In this document: piece by piece, positions 36,906-45,622 of the stretch | Position numbering within the stretch: position 1 is the first letter of the stretch | Layout of the letters: each line of letters begins with the position of its first letter | Assembly: GCF_002091715.1 (NCBI RefSeq) | Contig: NZ_BDAG01000031.1 | Coordinates: 26,781-90,780 of the forward strand | From: Pseudomonas migulae NBRC 103157 | GTDB taxonomy: Bacteria > Pseudomonadota > Gammaproteobacteria > Pseudomonadales > Pseudomonadaceae | Direction of reading: 5' to 3' | Length of the DNA stretch: 64,000 nt | Position numbers and translations under genes: made by a program | The notes under the pieces: model-generated | What the model was told of the DNA's origin: nothing | Databases searched by the model: none | What the model saw: the letters and a program-made list of their open reading frames with translations, nothing else

Positions 36906-37027
36906 TGCGCAAGAACTTGCGCAGCACTGCGCAACTTCTTGCGCACCGGGCTGGAAGGCCTGACAAACCGGGCGTTCAGCGCTGAAGCAGCGCGTCTCGC
37001 CGTATCGATTGCGCAACTTCTTGCGCA
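36906..37027 (-). promoter_or_regulatory. Three 18-bp dyads upstream of hcp (possible activator sites)
   Basis: TGCGCAAGAACTTGCGCA at 36906-36923, TGCGCAACTTCTTGCGCA at 36928-36945 and again at 37010-37027. Each is TGCGCAA-N4-TTGCGCA. The first two are 22 bp apart (two helical turns). They lie about 120 to 225 bases upstream of the predicted hcp start, the usual range for enhancer-binding proteins. The 410-bp hcp to 37147 gap holds nothing else I can name. Confidence 0.6.
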
Positions 37028-37146
37028 TCAAGGCGGTTAGCCATCACTTCAGAGCACCGGTGTGAAAAGTGCAACGAACAGCGCAGCCTGATGGTCAAAC
37101 TCTGCGCCGAGTTGACTCAACATTCCCCGAATTCAAGGAGCGCGAC

Positions 37147-37824
37147 ATGAAAATCCTGATGGTTTTGACGTCCCACGATCAATTGGGTGACACAGGCAAG
37201 AAAACCGGCTTCTGGCTGGAAGAATTCGCCGCACCGTATTTCGCTTTCAAAGACGCCGGCGCGCAACTGACGCTGGTGTCGCCGAAGGGGGGGCAACCCC
37301 CGTTGGACCCGAAGAGCGACGAGCCGGACGCGCAAACCGCGGCCACTGATCGCTTCCGCAAAGACTCCGCGGCCCAGTCGGCATTGGCGTCGACCGCGCT
37401 GCTGAGCAGCGTGAGGGCTGACGATTACGATGCGGTTTTCTATCCGGGTGGCCATGGCCCGCTGTGGGATCTGGCTGAAGACAAGGTTTCGATCGCATTG
37501 ATCGAGGCGTTCAACAAGGCGGGTAAACCGGTCGCCTTGGTCTGTCATGCGCCGGGAGTATTGCGTCACGTCAAGGGGACGGATGGTCAACCGCTGGTCA
37601 AAGGCAAGCGGGTGACCGGCTTCACAAACTCTGAAGAGGAGGCGGTGCAATTGACCAAGGTCGTGCCATTTCTGGTGGAGGACATGCTCAAGGAGAAGGG
37701 CGGGATTTACTCCAAGGGTGACGACTGGGCGAGCTACACGGTGACTGATGGATTGCTGCTGACCGGTCAGAACCCGGCGTCGTCCGAGGCCACGGCTGAA
37801 GCGCTGTTGGCGAAGTTGAAGTAA
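37147..37824 (+). CDS. DJ-1/PfpI family protein (type 1 glutamine amidotransferase-like)
   Basis: The 225-aa product has the DJ-1/PfpI fold. MKILMVLTSHDQLGDTGKKTGFWLEEFAAPYFAF is typical of the HchA/Hsp31-like subgroup. The nucleophile elbow is ALVCHAPGVL with Cys and His, and the acidic partner is in YDAVFYPGGHGPLWDL. The start ATG 37147 follows AAGGAG; the frame is open from 37069. Relatives act as glyoxalase III, deglycase or chaperone; which applies here is not decidable. Confidence 0.85.
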   Translation: MKILMVLTSHDQLGDTGKKTGFWLEEFAAPYFAFKDAGAQLTLVSPKGGQPPLDPKSDEPDAQTAATDRFRKDSAAQSALASTALLSSVRADDYDAVFYPGGHGPLWDLAEDKVSIALIEAFNKAGKPVALVCHAPGVLRHVKGTDGQPLVKGKRVTGFTNSEEEAVQLTKVVPFLVEDMLKEKGGIYSKGDDWASYTVTDGLLLTGQNPASSEATAEALLAKLK

Positions 37825-37844
37825 AACCGGAAATCACCAAAAAA

Positions 37845-37932
37845 CCTGTAGGAGCCGGCTTGCTGGCGAAGAGGTCCTTGAGAAGCAATACACATCCAAG
37901 GGCCCCATCGCCAGCAAGCCGGCTCCTACAGG
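37845..37932. repeat. REPIN between convergent genes
   Basis: CCTGTAGGAGCCGGCTTGCTGGCGA is mirrored by TCGCCAGCAAGCCGGCTCCTACAGG, with about 40 bases between. It lies between the DJ-1 gene and hglS, which converge here, and may act as a shared 3' end. Confidence 0.9.
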
Positions 37933-37944
37933 ATTGGGTGGTGA

Positions 37945-39324
37945 TTAACAGAGCGATGCAAAACATTCCTCGATCGAACGCCGCTGCGTCTCGGCATACA
38001 ACCCCAACTCATCGATGGTCGATCGCCCCAGCGCTTTCTCGAACGCCTGCCGATTCGAATGCTCGCCATAATGGGTTTGCGCCGCATCCCCAAGATTCGA
38101 CTGAAAAATTCCCGCCGCACTGACCGGCAGGAAATCTTCGTAGACCAACGGTTCGGCTCGCATATAGCCGTTGCCGAGCAAATCCTCCAGCGACAAAGAT
38201 TTAAGCGCTTGCGCCGACCCCAGCCCCTTTTCCGTCAGGAAATAGCGAAAGTACGCCAGTTCCTGCTGACGCATCCCCTCAAGGGTGTCAGGGAATTCGC
38301 TGAAGTGCTGCGTCATCAGCGCGTTGTAGCGTGCGGCATTGGCTTCATTGGGGAAGTCCTTGAGTTCGTCGCGAGCGGCGTTCAGCAAGCGGTCGTAAAG
38401 CGCCCGGCCCTTGGGCGTGAGCGCGGCGCCGCGCTGCTCGATCTCACCGAACCGGGCGCTGTGGCTGCCGCGACTTTCAGCTTGGTCGGTGAAGGCAACG
38501 GGTTCGTCCAGCGCCTTGAAACTGGTCTGGCGCAACAGGATCGGGCACTGGCGGCGGGGCGGGCCTTCGATCACTGCTTTGGGGGTGATGCCATGGGCCG
38601 GCATTTGTGCCTGCACAATGTCGATGTCCAGCGTGCGCGGTGTCAGGTGGTTGATGTGCGGGCCCTTGAATGCCACGACATCGGCGATCAGGCGATGCTG
38701 GGCGCTGAGTTTCTGGTATTGCTCGGCGGTGACGGTCGCGCTGTGGTGCCAGCGGAAGGTTTCCAGCGCTTGCTCGACGAAGTCCTTGGCCTCGGACTCG
38801 GTGAGGCCACCTTCGGTTTCGGCGCGTTCAATGAGGGTCAGCGCCGTCGGCGTGAAGATCGAGCGTTTATCCAGCACCGATTGCGCAAAGGCGCGCAGCT
38901 CCGGGTCTTCGATCAGTTCCAGACGCAGCAGCGAGGTGAACACCCGAAACGGGCTGACCTGCAAGGCGGCCTCATGCACTGCGCGGAACGCCGTGGAATG
39001 CACCGGGACGCCGGCCGGGGTCAAGTCGTAATAGCCAACGGGCTGCATGCCCATCACCGCGAACAGCCGGGCAAGGGTCGCCAGTTCAGCGGCGGTGCCG
39101 ACGCGGATGGCGCCATGGCGTTCCAGGTCCAGACGCTGAATTTCGCCCGTGCTGTTCAACTGCCGGGCGATCTGCGGTTCGCTGTCCAGCACATGACGGT
39201 TGGTCTGTTCCACCAGTTCCATCAACGCGCCGTACAGCGGCACTTCTTCGCGGTACATGTCGGACATCGCTTTGGAGAAGCGTTGGCGGATCAGGTCAGG
39301 GCTGACAAAGCTTGGGTGGCTCAT
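37945..39324 (-). CDS. hglS: 2-oxoadipate dioxygenase/decarboxylase (HglS, YdcJ family)
   Basis: HglS turns 2-oxoadipate into D-2-hydroxyglutarate in lysine catabolism, an Fe(II) enzyme of the vicinal-oxygen-chelate fold (DUF1338). The 459-aa product has the family length. It shows His70 and Arg74 in ERHGAIRVG, positions that match the metal and substrate residues known for the P. putida enzyme. The second metal His lies in FKGPHINHLTPRTLDID and there are Glu candidates later in the chain. It is a single gene with its own upstream gap. No other D-lysine pathway gene is in the window. Confidence 0.85.
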   Translation of the reverse strand: MSHPSFVSPDLIRQRFSKAMSDMYREEVPLYGALMELVEQTNRHVLDSEPQIARQLNSTGEIQRLDLERHGAIRVGTAAELATLARLFAVMGMQPVGYYDLTPAGVPVHSTAFRAVHEAALQVSPFRVFTSLLRLELIEDPELRAFAQSVLDKRSIFTPTALTLIERAETEGGLTESEAKDFVEQALETFRWHHSATVTAEQYQKLSAQHRLIADVVAFKGPHINHLTPRTLDIDIVQAQMPAHGITPKAVIEGPPRRQCPILLRQTSFKALDEPVAFTDQAESRGSHSARFGEIEQRGAALTPKGRALYDRLLNAARDELKDFPNEANAARYNALMTQHFSEFPDTLEGMRQQELAYFRYFLTEKGLGSAQALKSLSLEDLLGNGYMRAEPLVYEDFLPVSAAGIFQSNLGDAAQTHYGEHSNRQAFEKALGRSTIDELGLYAETQRRSIEECFASLC

Positions 39325-39460
39325 GAAAAAATTCCAGGCGCGGTGACGTGAAGGTTGGGGAAAAGATCGCAGCCTTCAGCGGCGCCGACAAACGAAGAAT
39401 CTTACGGACTTCATTCTGCAAAGGACTGCTATAGCGGCAACCTCGCAAGCTCGGCCGGTA

Positions 39461-40405
39461 TTACACATGGAGTTGAGTACGCTGGGATGCCAAAAACTCG
39501 CGATACAGCCGCGCCGTGCCCGCCGGTGCCTCGACCATCGGCATATGGCCGACACCTTCCCAGATTTCCACCCGCAGGTCTTCGATGCCTTTGCTCCAGA
39601 TCGCCACGCTACTGACGTCGATCAAGCGGTCCTTGCGCCCCCACAGCAACAGCGCCGGGCACTTGATGTCGGGCAGTTTCGGTTCCATTGGCGGGCTGGC
39701 ACGGAAGTCCCTGAAGATTTCTTCCAGCTCATCCCGGGACTGTTCATAACGCTGGGCGATGGCGTCCAGCACCACGCCGGGCACCCATGGCGGCTCGGCC
39801 ATGGTCATGGCGTAGAAGCGCCGGAATTCTTCCCGGGAGTTGATCAGGAACGGGTTGTGGCCCTTGGACAAATGACGCTCCAGGTCACTGATTTCTGGCG
39901 CGGTGACACCGGCCGGGTCGATCAGGGCGACCGAGGCGATGCGGTCCGGGTAAGTCGCCGCGAGCCACGCCGCCATGTAGCCGCCCATCGAGTTGCCGAT
40001 CACATGCACCTTCTCGACGCCGCAGACATCGAGCAGCTGGATCATCCGCTTCGCCTGCAAAGGGATATCGTACCCGCCACCGGCCTTGAAGCCGGTTTCG
40101 CCATGCCCGGCGATGTCGGGGATGATCACCCGGTAAGTGCCGACAAAATGCCGGGCGAAGCGCAGCCAGATATTCTTGTCGGCGCTGTAGCCGTGAAGCA
40201 TCAGCACGCTGCTCGACGCTTCGTACGGCCCGCCTTGCCAGGTCGAAACGGTCATTTCGGCAATCGGTACGACGATCTTGTGCAGCCGATACAGCTTGGC
40301 TTCGGCCGCCATGTTCAAGTCATAGAGCCAGTGACCGATGGCCGGGTAGCTCAACCAGCTCCAGGCCACGAAAACCGCGATTGCGACAACCAACAAAAGC
40401 ATCAC
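39461..40405 (-). CDS. Alpha/beta hydrolase with N-terminal membrane anchor
   Basis: The 314-aa product starts with a membrane helix (MMLLLVVAIAVFVAWSWLSY). Hydrolase motifs follow: oxyanion-hole HGYSADKNIWLRF, nucleophile GNSMGG (Ser about 149), Asp in LLWGRKDRLIDV and His in GVGHMPMVEAP. It is similar to lipases and monoacylglycerol-type esterases. It is 19 bases downstream of the FAD monooxygenase. A Baeyer-Villiger enzyme making an ester and a hydrolase cleaving it would be a natural pair (inference). Confidence 0.85.
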   Translation of the reverse strand: MMLLLVVAIAVFVAWSWLSYPAIGHWLYDLNMAAEAKLYRLHKIVVPIAEMTVSTWQGGPYEASSSVLMLHGYSADKNIWLRFARHFVGTYRVIIPDIAGHGETGFKAGGGYDIPLQAKRMIQLLDVCGVEKVHVIGNSMGGYMAAWLAATYPDRIASVALIDPAGVTAPEISDLERHLSKGHNPFLINSREEFRRFYAMTMAEPPWVPGVVLDAIAQRYEQSRDELEEIFRDFRASPPMEPKLPDIKCPALLLWGRKDRLIDVSSVAIWSKGIEDLRVEIWEGVGHMPMVEAPAGTARLYREFLASQRTQLHV

Positions 40406-40424
40406 GCGTCTCCCTTTTCTCTGA

Positions 40425-41879
40425 TCAGGACAAGAAGTGATCGGCGGGTTTCAGCGTCCGGGTCAATCGGTGGTAACTGAAACTGAACCCGGGAAACATG
40501 GCAATCACATGACCACTCTTGCTTTGATACCAACTGTGGCAGCCTCCGGATTTCCACACCGTGCGTTCCATTTCCCGGTGGATCATTTCAGTGTAGGTAC
40601 GTTCTGCCTCGGGGCGAACTTCGATGCTGCACAAACCCTGTTCTTTCAGTGTGCGAATGCAATCGAGAATGTAGTTCATCTGGGATTCGATGATGAACAG
40701 CGCCGAAGTGTGGCCGATGCCGGTGTTGGGCCCGGTGACGATAAACAGGTTGGGGAAGTCCGGCAGGCTGGTACCGAGGTAGGCGCGAGGATAAGTCGCC
40801 CAGAAATCCCTGAGTTGCGTGCCGTTTCTTCCTGTGACCGGGTAGGAAATCACCCCGTCGGTGGCGTCGTAACCGGTGGACCAGACGATCAGGTCCAGAT
40901 CGATGTGTTGCCCGTCCAGGGTGACGATGCCGGTTTCGTCTATGGACGCGATGCCCTGTTCGCGGCTGTGCAACGTTACGTTGGACCGACCGAGTGCCGG
41001 GTACAGCGTGCTCGAGATGATGACTCGTTTGCAGCCGATGGCGTAGTCCGGTGTCAGTTTGCGTCTGAGTTCGGGGTCCGGGACCTGGCGTTTCATGAAG
41101 CGCAGGGCCTGCTGCTGGACCATGCGGATCGCCGGTTTCGAGTATTTGAAGGCAATCACCCGGGTTTCGAATTGCCAATAGATCATCCAGCGCAGCAGCT
41201 TGTAGGCTGGTTTGAGGCCGAGCAACCAGCGCTGGAAGGAGCCGAAGGCGCGATCGGCCCGTGGCAGCACCCAGTGCGGGGTGCGCTGGAACACATGCAA
41301 ATGCTCGACGTCCGGGGCAATGGCCGGAATCACCTGGGCCGCGCTGGCGCCACTGCCGACGATGGCGACGCGTTTTTGCCGATAGTCGTAGGCATGATCC
41401 CAATTGTTGGTGTGAAAAGTCTTGCCCTGAAAGCGCTCCTGGCCCTCGAAATGCGGGATGACGGGTTGGCTTAGCGGCCCCGTGGCATTGATCAGGAACC
41501 GGGCGTAGAACGTGCCTTTATTTGCGGTGTGCACTGCCCAGCGTTTGCTGTCGTCGTCCCATTCGATGCGTTCGACGTTGGCTTCCAGTTCCACGCGGTC
41601 GCGCAGGCCGAATTGGTCCACCACGTACTGCGTGTAGCGGTGCAGTTCGGCCTGTTCGGCGAACATTTGTGTCCAGCGGTAGGGGGCAAAGGACAGCGAA
41701 TAAAGCGGCGAGGGCACATCGACGGCCGCACCCGGGTACGTGTTCTGGCACCAGGTGCCGCCGAAAAAGTCCCGCCGTTCCAGCAGTCGAAAGTCATCGA
41801 TGCCGGCCTTGAGCAAATTGATCGCCGCGCACTGTCCGCCAAAACCGCTGCCGATGATCAACACTTGAAAAGTTTGCAT
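40425..41879 (-). CDS. Flavin-dependent Baeyer-Villiger-type monooxygenase
   Basis: The 484-aa enzyme has an FAD-binding GSGFGG near the N-terminus and the BVMO fingerprint F-x-G-x-x-x-H-x-x-x-W-D (FQGKTFHTNNWD, about residues 160-171). The NADPH-binding GSGASA and an ATG-like motif near the end (IVWSTGYDAT) complete it. Such enzymes insert oxygen next to a ketone using NADPH and O2. It is the first gene of a two-gene operon with the membrane-anchored hydrolase. The substrate is unknown; long-chain or cyclic ketones are usual. Confidence 0.88.
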   Translation of the reverse strand: MQTFQVLIIGSGFGGQCAAINLLKAGIDDFRLLERRDFFGGTWCQNTYPGAAVDVPSPLYSLSFAPYRWTQMFAEQAELHRYTQYVVDQFGLRDRVELEANVERIEWDDDSKRWAVHTANKGTFYARFLINATGPLSQPVIPHFEGQERFQGKTFHTNNWDHAYDYRQKRVAIVGSGASAAQVIPAIAPDVEHLHVFQRTPHWVLPRADRAFGSFQRWLLGLKPAYKLLRWMIYWQFETRVIAFKYSKPAIRMVQQQALRFMKRQVPDPELRRKLTPDYAIGCKRVIISSTLYPALGRSNVTLHSREQGIASIDETGIVTLDGQHIDLDLIVWSTGYDATDGVISYPVTGRNGTQLRDFWATYPRAYLGTSLPDFPNLFIVTGPNTGIGHTSALFIIESQMNYILDCIRTLKEQGLCSIEVRPEAERTYTEMIHREMERTVWKSGGCHSWYQSKSGHVIAMFPGFSFSYHRLTRTLKPADHFLS

Positions 41880-42072
41880 GGGTCTCCTTTTTTATCGTTG
41901 TCTGTTGAACCCTCTCTTCATGTATAGCCAAACATTCTACGCCCGCCTCACGGCAATACCGGGATATTCAGGCTGCTAACCGGTGATGGCTATTTGACTT
42001 TGCCCTGTTAGACTTCCAGCACACCTGAAACTCCGGTGTCAGCAGGTACCGTGCAGTGGTGTAGAGGCTCCA

Positions 42073-43146
42073 ATGGAAAAAACGGGCGGAAAAGGGCTTT
42101 CACTGGCCAGAAGGCTCTATGCAACGCGTACCCTGGGGCTGGCCGCGGGATTACTGTGTGTTGCCGCCGCGATGTACCCACTCGACCCGGCGCCATGGGT
42201 CTGGGCGCTGATGCTCTTCAACGGTATCTTCTGGCCGCACGTGGCTTACCAATGGGCGCGACGGGCGGAAGTTCCCTACCACGCCGAACATCGTAATCTG
42301 CTGGTCGATGCCTTTCTTGGTGGCTTCTGGGTCGCCGCCATGCAATTCAATCCGCTGCCCAGCGCAGCCACCATCGCCATGATGGCGATGAACAACGTGG
42401 CCATTGGCGGCCTGCGTTTTCTGCTGGTAGGGACCGTTGCGCAGGTGTTGGGGATGGGGGTCGGGTTTCTGGTGTTTACGCCGGCCTTCGTTCCGCAAAC
42501 CAGCCCGTTGCAGTTGTATGCCTGCCTGCCGCTTTTGACCCTTTATCCGCTGGCGCTGGGCTGGATCTGTTTCCGACAGGCCACCACGCTGGGACGGCAC
42601 AAGCGCGAATTGCTGGCCCTGAGCCGCACCGACAGCCTCACCGGCCTGCTCAATCACGGGGCCTGGAAGGATCAACTGGAAATCGAATTCCAGCGCTGCA
42701 AACGCCTGCCTCAGGGCGGGGCGATTGCACTGATCGACATCGACCATTTCAAAACCATCAACGACACCTACGGCCATGTCGCCGGGGACATCGTGTTGCG
42801 TCAGTTGAGCAAGATGCTCAAGCAGAACCTGCGGGCGGCCGATGTGGCGGGTCGCTACGGTGGAGATGAGTTCTGCGTCATCCTCCCGGACCTTGCGCTC
42901 GATCGTGCCGCGACCACCATGGATGCGCTTCGTGATCGCTTCGCCACCCTCGGTTACGAACAGAGCCCGGCGTTGAAAGTCAGCCTCAGCATTGGTCTCT
43001 CCGCCTTCAACCCGGCCCACGATGACGCGATGCTGTGGCTCAACGACGCTGATCAAGCGCTCTATGAGGCCAAGACCACTGGCCGTAATCGCGTGATCTG
43101 CAGTGGGGACGGCAAGCCCCGTCATGAACTGCTCGACTCGGTCTGA
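42073..43146 (+). CDS. MASE2-GGDEF diguanylate cyclase (DgcC/AdrA-like)
   Basis: The enzyme makes cyclic di-GMP. The 357-aa product has an N-terminal MASE2 membrane domain of about six helices (FNGIFWPHVAYQWARRAEVP, NLLVDAFLGGFWVAAMQFN, LPLLTLYPLALGWICF). The GGDEF domain follows with an intact YGGDEF active site (about residue 263) and an RAAD inhibitory I-site just upstream. The whole plan matches E. coli AdrA/DgcC, which in enterics is driven by the curli regulator CsgD. Here it is 34 kb from the curli genes, so linkage is loose. It is likely monocistronic. Confidence 0.9.
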   Translation: MEKTGGKGLSLARRLYATRTLGLAAGLLCVAAAMYPLDPAPWVWALMLFNGIFWPHVAYQWARRAEVPYHAEHRNLLVDAFLGGFWVAAMQFNPLPSAATIAMMAMNNVAIGGLRFLLVGTVAQVLGMGVGFLVFTPAFVPQTSPLQLYACLPLLTLYPLALGWICFRQATTLGRHKRELLALSRTDSLTGLLNHGAWKDQLEIEFQRCKRLPQGGAIALIDIDHFKTINDTYGHVAGDIVLRQLSKMLKQNLRAADVAGRYGGDEFCVILPDLALDRAATTMDALRDRFATLGYEQSPALKVSLSIGLSAFNPAHDDAMLWLNDADQALYEAKTTGRNRVICSGDGKPRHELLDSV

Positions 43147-43165
43147 AAGTCTGCACAAATCCCAA

Positions 43166-43194
43166 TGTGGGATCGCCGCACCGCCGCTCCCACA
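43166..43194. repeat. Degenerate REP-like inverted repeat
   Basis: TGTGGGA and TCCCACA enclose GC-rich bases directly after the diguanylate cyclase. This is a worn REP unit that may act as a 3' hairpin. Confidence 0.4.
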
Positions 43195-43301
43195 GGGGAA
43201 TGCGGTGAATCGGGTGGATAGGCGTCGCATCCGGCCTAGAGCCTCGCGCCGTAGTCAGGTAGGGTGAATCGTACCTCCCGACACGAAACAAGGATCGATT
43301 C

Positions 43302-44543
43302 ATGACGCTCAATCTCCCTCGCTCCCTGCTGGCCACCAGCCTCGGCCTCACACTCGTCCTCGGCGCCTTCGCCCCCACGGCATTCGCCGAACCCCACAAG
43401 CAAATCCTCGCCGATTCCGAGCAGTACAAGGGTGAAGCCCTGAAGCTGCTGGAGCGGCTAGTGAACATCGATTCTGGCTCCGGCTATGAACCCGGCCTGA
43501 CTCAAGTCAGCGACATCGCCATCGATGAACTGAAAAAACTCGGCGCCACCATCGAACTGGTGCCGAACACGCCGGACAAAAGCAACCACGTGATCGCGAC
43601 CCTGAAAGGCACCGGCAAAGCGAAAATCCTGTTGATGGCGCACATGGACACTGTGTTCAAGGAAGGCTCTGCTGCCGAGCGTCCGTTTCATATCAAGGAG
43701 GGGCGCGCCTACGGGCCGGGCGTGATGGATGACAAGGGCGGCATCGTCGCCGGTATCTATGCGCTGAAAGTCTTGAAGAACCTCGACTTCAAGGACTATG
43801 CGCAAATTACCTTTCTGCTAGACGCCAGCGAGGAAACCGGCTCGGACATCGCCACCGACCTGATCAAGAAAACCGCCAAGGCCCATGACGTCACCCTTAA
43901 CCTCGAACCGGGTCGTCCGGCGGATGGCCTGGTGGTATGGCGCAAGGGCAGCGCGACCGCCGTCGTTGAAGTCAAAGGCAAGGCAGCCCATGCGGGTGTC
44001 GCCCCTGAGCTGGGTCGTAATGCCGCCATGGAAGCCGCACACCAGATTCTGCAACTTGGCAAACTGGGTGATGAAGCCAAGAAAACCACCATCAACTTCA
44101 CCGTGCTCAAGGCCGGCGACCGCACCAACGTGATTCCCGATCAAGCCACGGCCAAGGCCGACGTGAGGGCGGCAGTGCCGGAAGAGTTCGACCGGATCGA
44201 AAAGGATCTGGCGCGGGTTTCCAGGGACCAGCTGATACCCGACACCGTAGTCACCACCACACTGCAGCGCGGTTTGCCGCCAATGCCCCAAACGGCGGAA
44301 TCGGATCGGTTGATGGCGATGGCGCAGGGAATCTACGGCGAGATCGGGCGCAAGCTGACGGAAGAGGGCAGTGGCGGCGCGGCGGATGCGAGCCTGTCAG
44401 CAGGCGTGGGTACGCCGACGCTGGACGGGTTCGGGATTGTGGGCGGCAATATTCATACGCCGGAGGAGTACGCGGAGGTTGAGAGTGTGGCGCCGCGGAT
44501 TTATCTGTTGTCGCGGATGATTATGGAGTTGGCCAGGAAATAA
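43302..44543 (+). CDS. Secreted M20 metallopeptidase, carboxypeptidase G2-like
   Basis: Carboxypeptidase G2 removes C-terminal glutamate from folates and peptides. The 413-aa product has a signal peptide (cleavage near PTAFAEP) and the length of CPG2 (415 aa). The zinc ligands of the family are present: AHMDTV, GVMDDKGG, the catalytic Glu pair in DASEETGS, NLEPGR, and a C-terminal His in NIHTPEEYAEV. The dimerisation lid starts at KGKAAHAGVAPELGRNA, as in CPG2. It stands between its own promoter gap and a 13-bp hairpin. Exact substrate is not shown. Confidence 0.87.
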   Translation: MTLNLPRSLLATSLGLTLVLGAFAPTAFAEPHKQILADSEQYKGEALKLLERLVNIDSGSGYEPGLTQVSDIAIDELKKLGATIELVPNTPDKSNHVIATLKGTGKAKILLMAHMDTVFKEGSAAERPFHIKEGRAYGPGVMDDKGGIVAGIYALKVLKNLDFKDYAQITFLLDASEETGSDIATDLIKKTAKAHDVTLNLEPGRPADGLVVWRKGSATAVVEVKGKAAHAGVAPELGRNAAMEAAHQILQLGKLGDEAKKTTINFTVLKAGDRTNVIPDQATAKADVRAAVPEEFDRIEKDLARVSRDQLIPDTVVTTTLQRGLPPMPQTAESDRLMAMAQGIYGEIGRKLTEEGSGGAADASLSAGVGTPTLDGFGIVGGNIHTPEEYAEVESVAPRIYLLSRMIMELARK

Positions 44544-44545
44544 GT

Positions 44546-44593
44546 CGTCTGTTCTGACGTCATCGCCGACAGACGCTGGCGTCAGAACAGACG
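44546..44593. terminator. Bidirectional hairpin between convergent genes
   Basis: CGTCTGTTCTGACG (44546-44559) pairs perfectly with CGTCAGAACAGACG (44580-44593). It lies between the ends of the peptidase and oxaloacetate decarboxylase genes. The T-run is missing, so termination by this element alone is uncertain. Confidence 0.5.
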
Positions 44594-44598
44594 CACGC

Positions 44599-45468
44599 TT
44601 ACTCCTTGACGCTCATGAACTCTTCCGCCCAACGAATGTATTCCTCAGGCTGCGTGTAGGTATGCGTCAGTTCCGTCGCGCTCAGATCGGACGCCTGAGT
44701 GAAGATCTGCCGCTGTTCCCGCAGGCTGTCGTAGGTTGCCTTGATCGCCGCGAAGTACGCGCCATGCCCGTCGATGGTGACGCGCACGCCCAGTTCGGCC
44801 AGGCGATTGTCGTCGCGCAGCAGCGGGTTGCCGTAGGTGACCAGCATCAGCGGCACGCTCAGGTGTTCGGCAATCTGTTCAAGGTGATCGAAGTCACGCA
44901 CGCCCACCATGCAAATCCCGTCCGCACCGGCTTTCTGGTACTGCTGGGTGCGGCTGATGATTTCCTGCACCGGCAGGATACCGGCATTGGTGCGAGCAAC
45001 GATTGCCATCTCCGTATCAACCCGGGCTTCCAGCGCCGCGCGGATCTTGCCGACACCTTCGGCGACGCCGATCAGGTCGGTGGACTTGCGGCCGAATTGC
45101 GCGGGCAACAGCGTGTCCTCGATAGTCAGGGCCGCCACGCCGGCGCGTTCGAGTTCGACGATGGTGCGCATGACGTTCAATGCGTTGCCGTAGCCGTGAT
45201 CGGCGTCGGCGATGACCGGCAATTGGGCCACGCGACCGATACGGGTCGCCTGCTCGGCGAACTCGCTGAGCGAGATCAGGGCGAAATCGGGGGCGCCCAG
45301 TACCTGCAACGAAGCAACCGAACCGCCCAGAATCCCCACTTCAAAACCCAGGTCTGCCGCGATGCGTGCCGACATCGGGTCGAAGACCGATGCCGTGTGA
45401 TAGCACTTGTTGGAAGCGAACAGTTCACGGAAGTTACGGCGCAAATCCTGATGAGAAAGCCTGGACAT
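44599..45468 (-). CDS. Oxaloacetate decarboxylase (isocitrate lyase/PEP mutase superfamily, PA4872-type)
   Basis: The 289-aa enzyme decarboxylates oxaloacetate to pyruvate without biotin. The start ATG 45468 gives MSRLSHQDLRRNFRELFASNKCYHTASVFDPMSARIAADLGF, as in the P. aeruginosa enzyme of known structure, and the length agrees (287-289 aa). Superfamily landmarks are ILGGSVASLQVLGAPD, VIADADHGYGNALNVMRTI with the metal-binding Asp residues, and IEDTLLPAQFG. Some members act on related 2-oxo acids instead. The frame continues to 45720, but that extension lacks similarity. Confidence 0.87.
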   Translation of the reverse strand: MSRLSHQDLRRNFRELFASNKCYHTASVFDPMSARIAADLGFEVGILGGSVASLQVLGAPDFALISLSEFAEQATRIGRVAQLPVIADADHGYGNALNVMRTIVELERAGVAALTIEDTLLPAQFGRKSTDLIGVAEGVGKIRAALEARVDTEMAIVARTNAGILPVQEIISRTQQYQKAGADGICMVGVRDFDHLEQIAEHLSVPLMLVTYGNPLLRDDNRLAELGVRVTIDGHGAYFAAIKATYDSLREQRQIFTQASDLSATELTHTYTQPEEYIRWAEEFMSVKE

Positions 45469-45622
45469 ATGAGTTCCACCAATACAAAGGAATGGAAGGG
45501 CTTGAGCAAGAGTGTCAACGCCGAAGATACAAAAGGCTATCACGCAACAGGAGGGAGAATGATGACGAATTTGCAGGACGGTCCTGATCGAAACCCATCC
45601 TGTAGGGCGGGGGGCAGGTTTT

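Noticed and set aside
41987..42003. TGGCTATTTGACTTTGC before the diguanylate cyclase as a sigma-54 promoter
   Set aside because: GG to GC spacing is 12, two bases too long for sigma-54.
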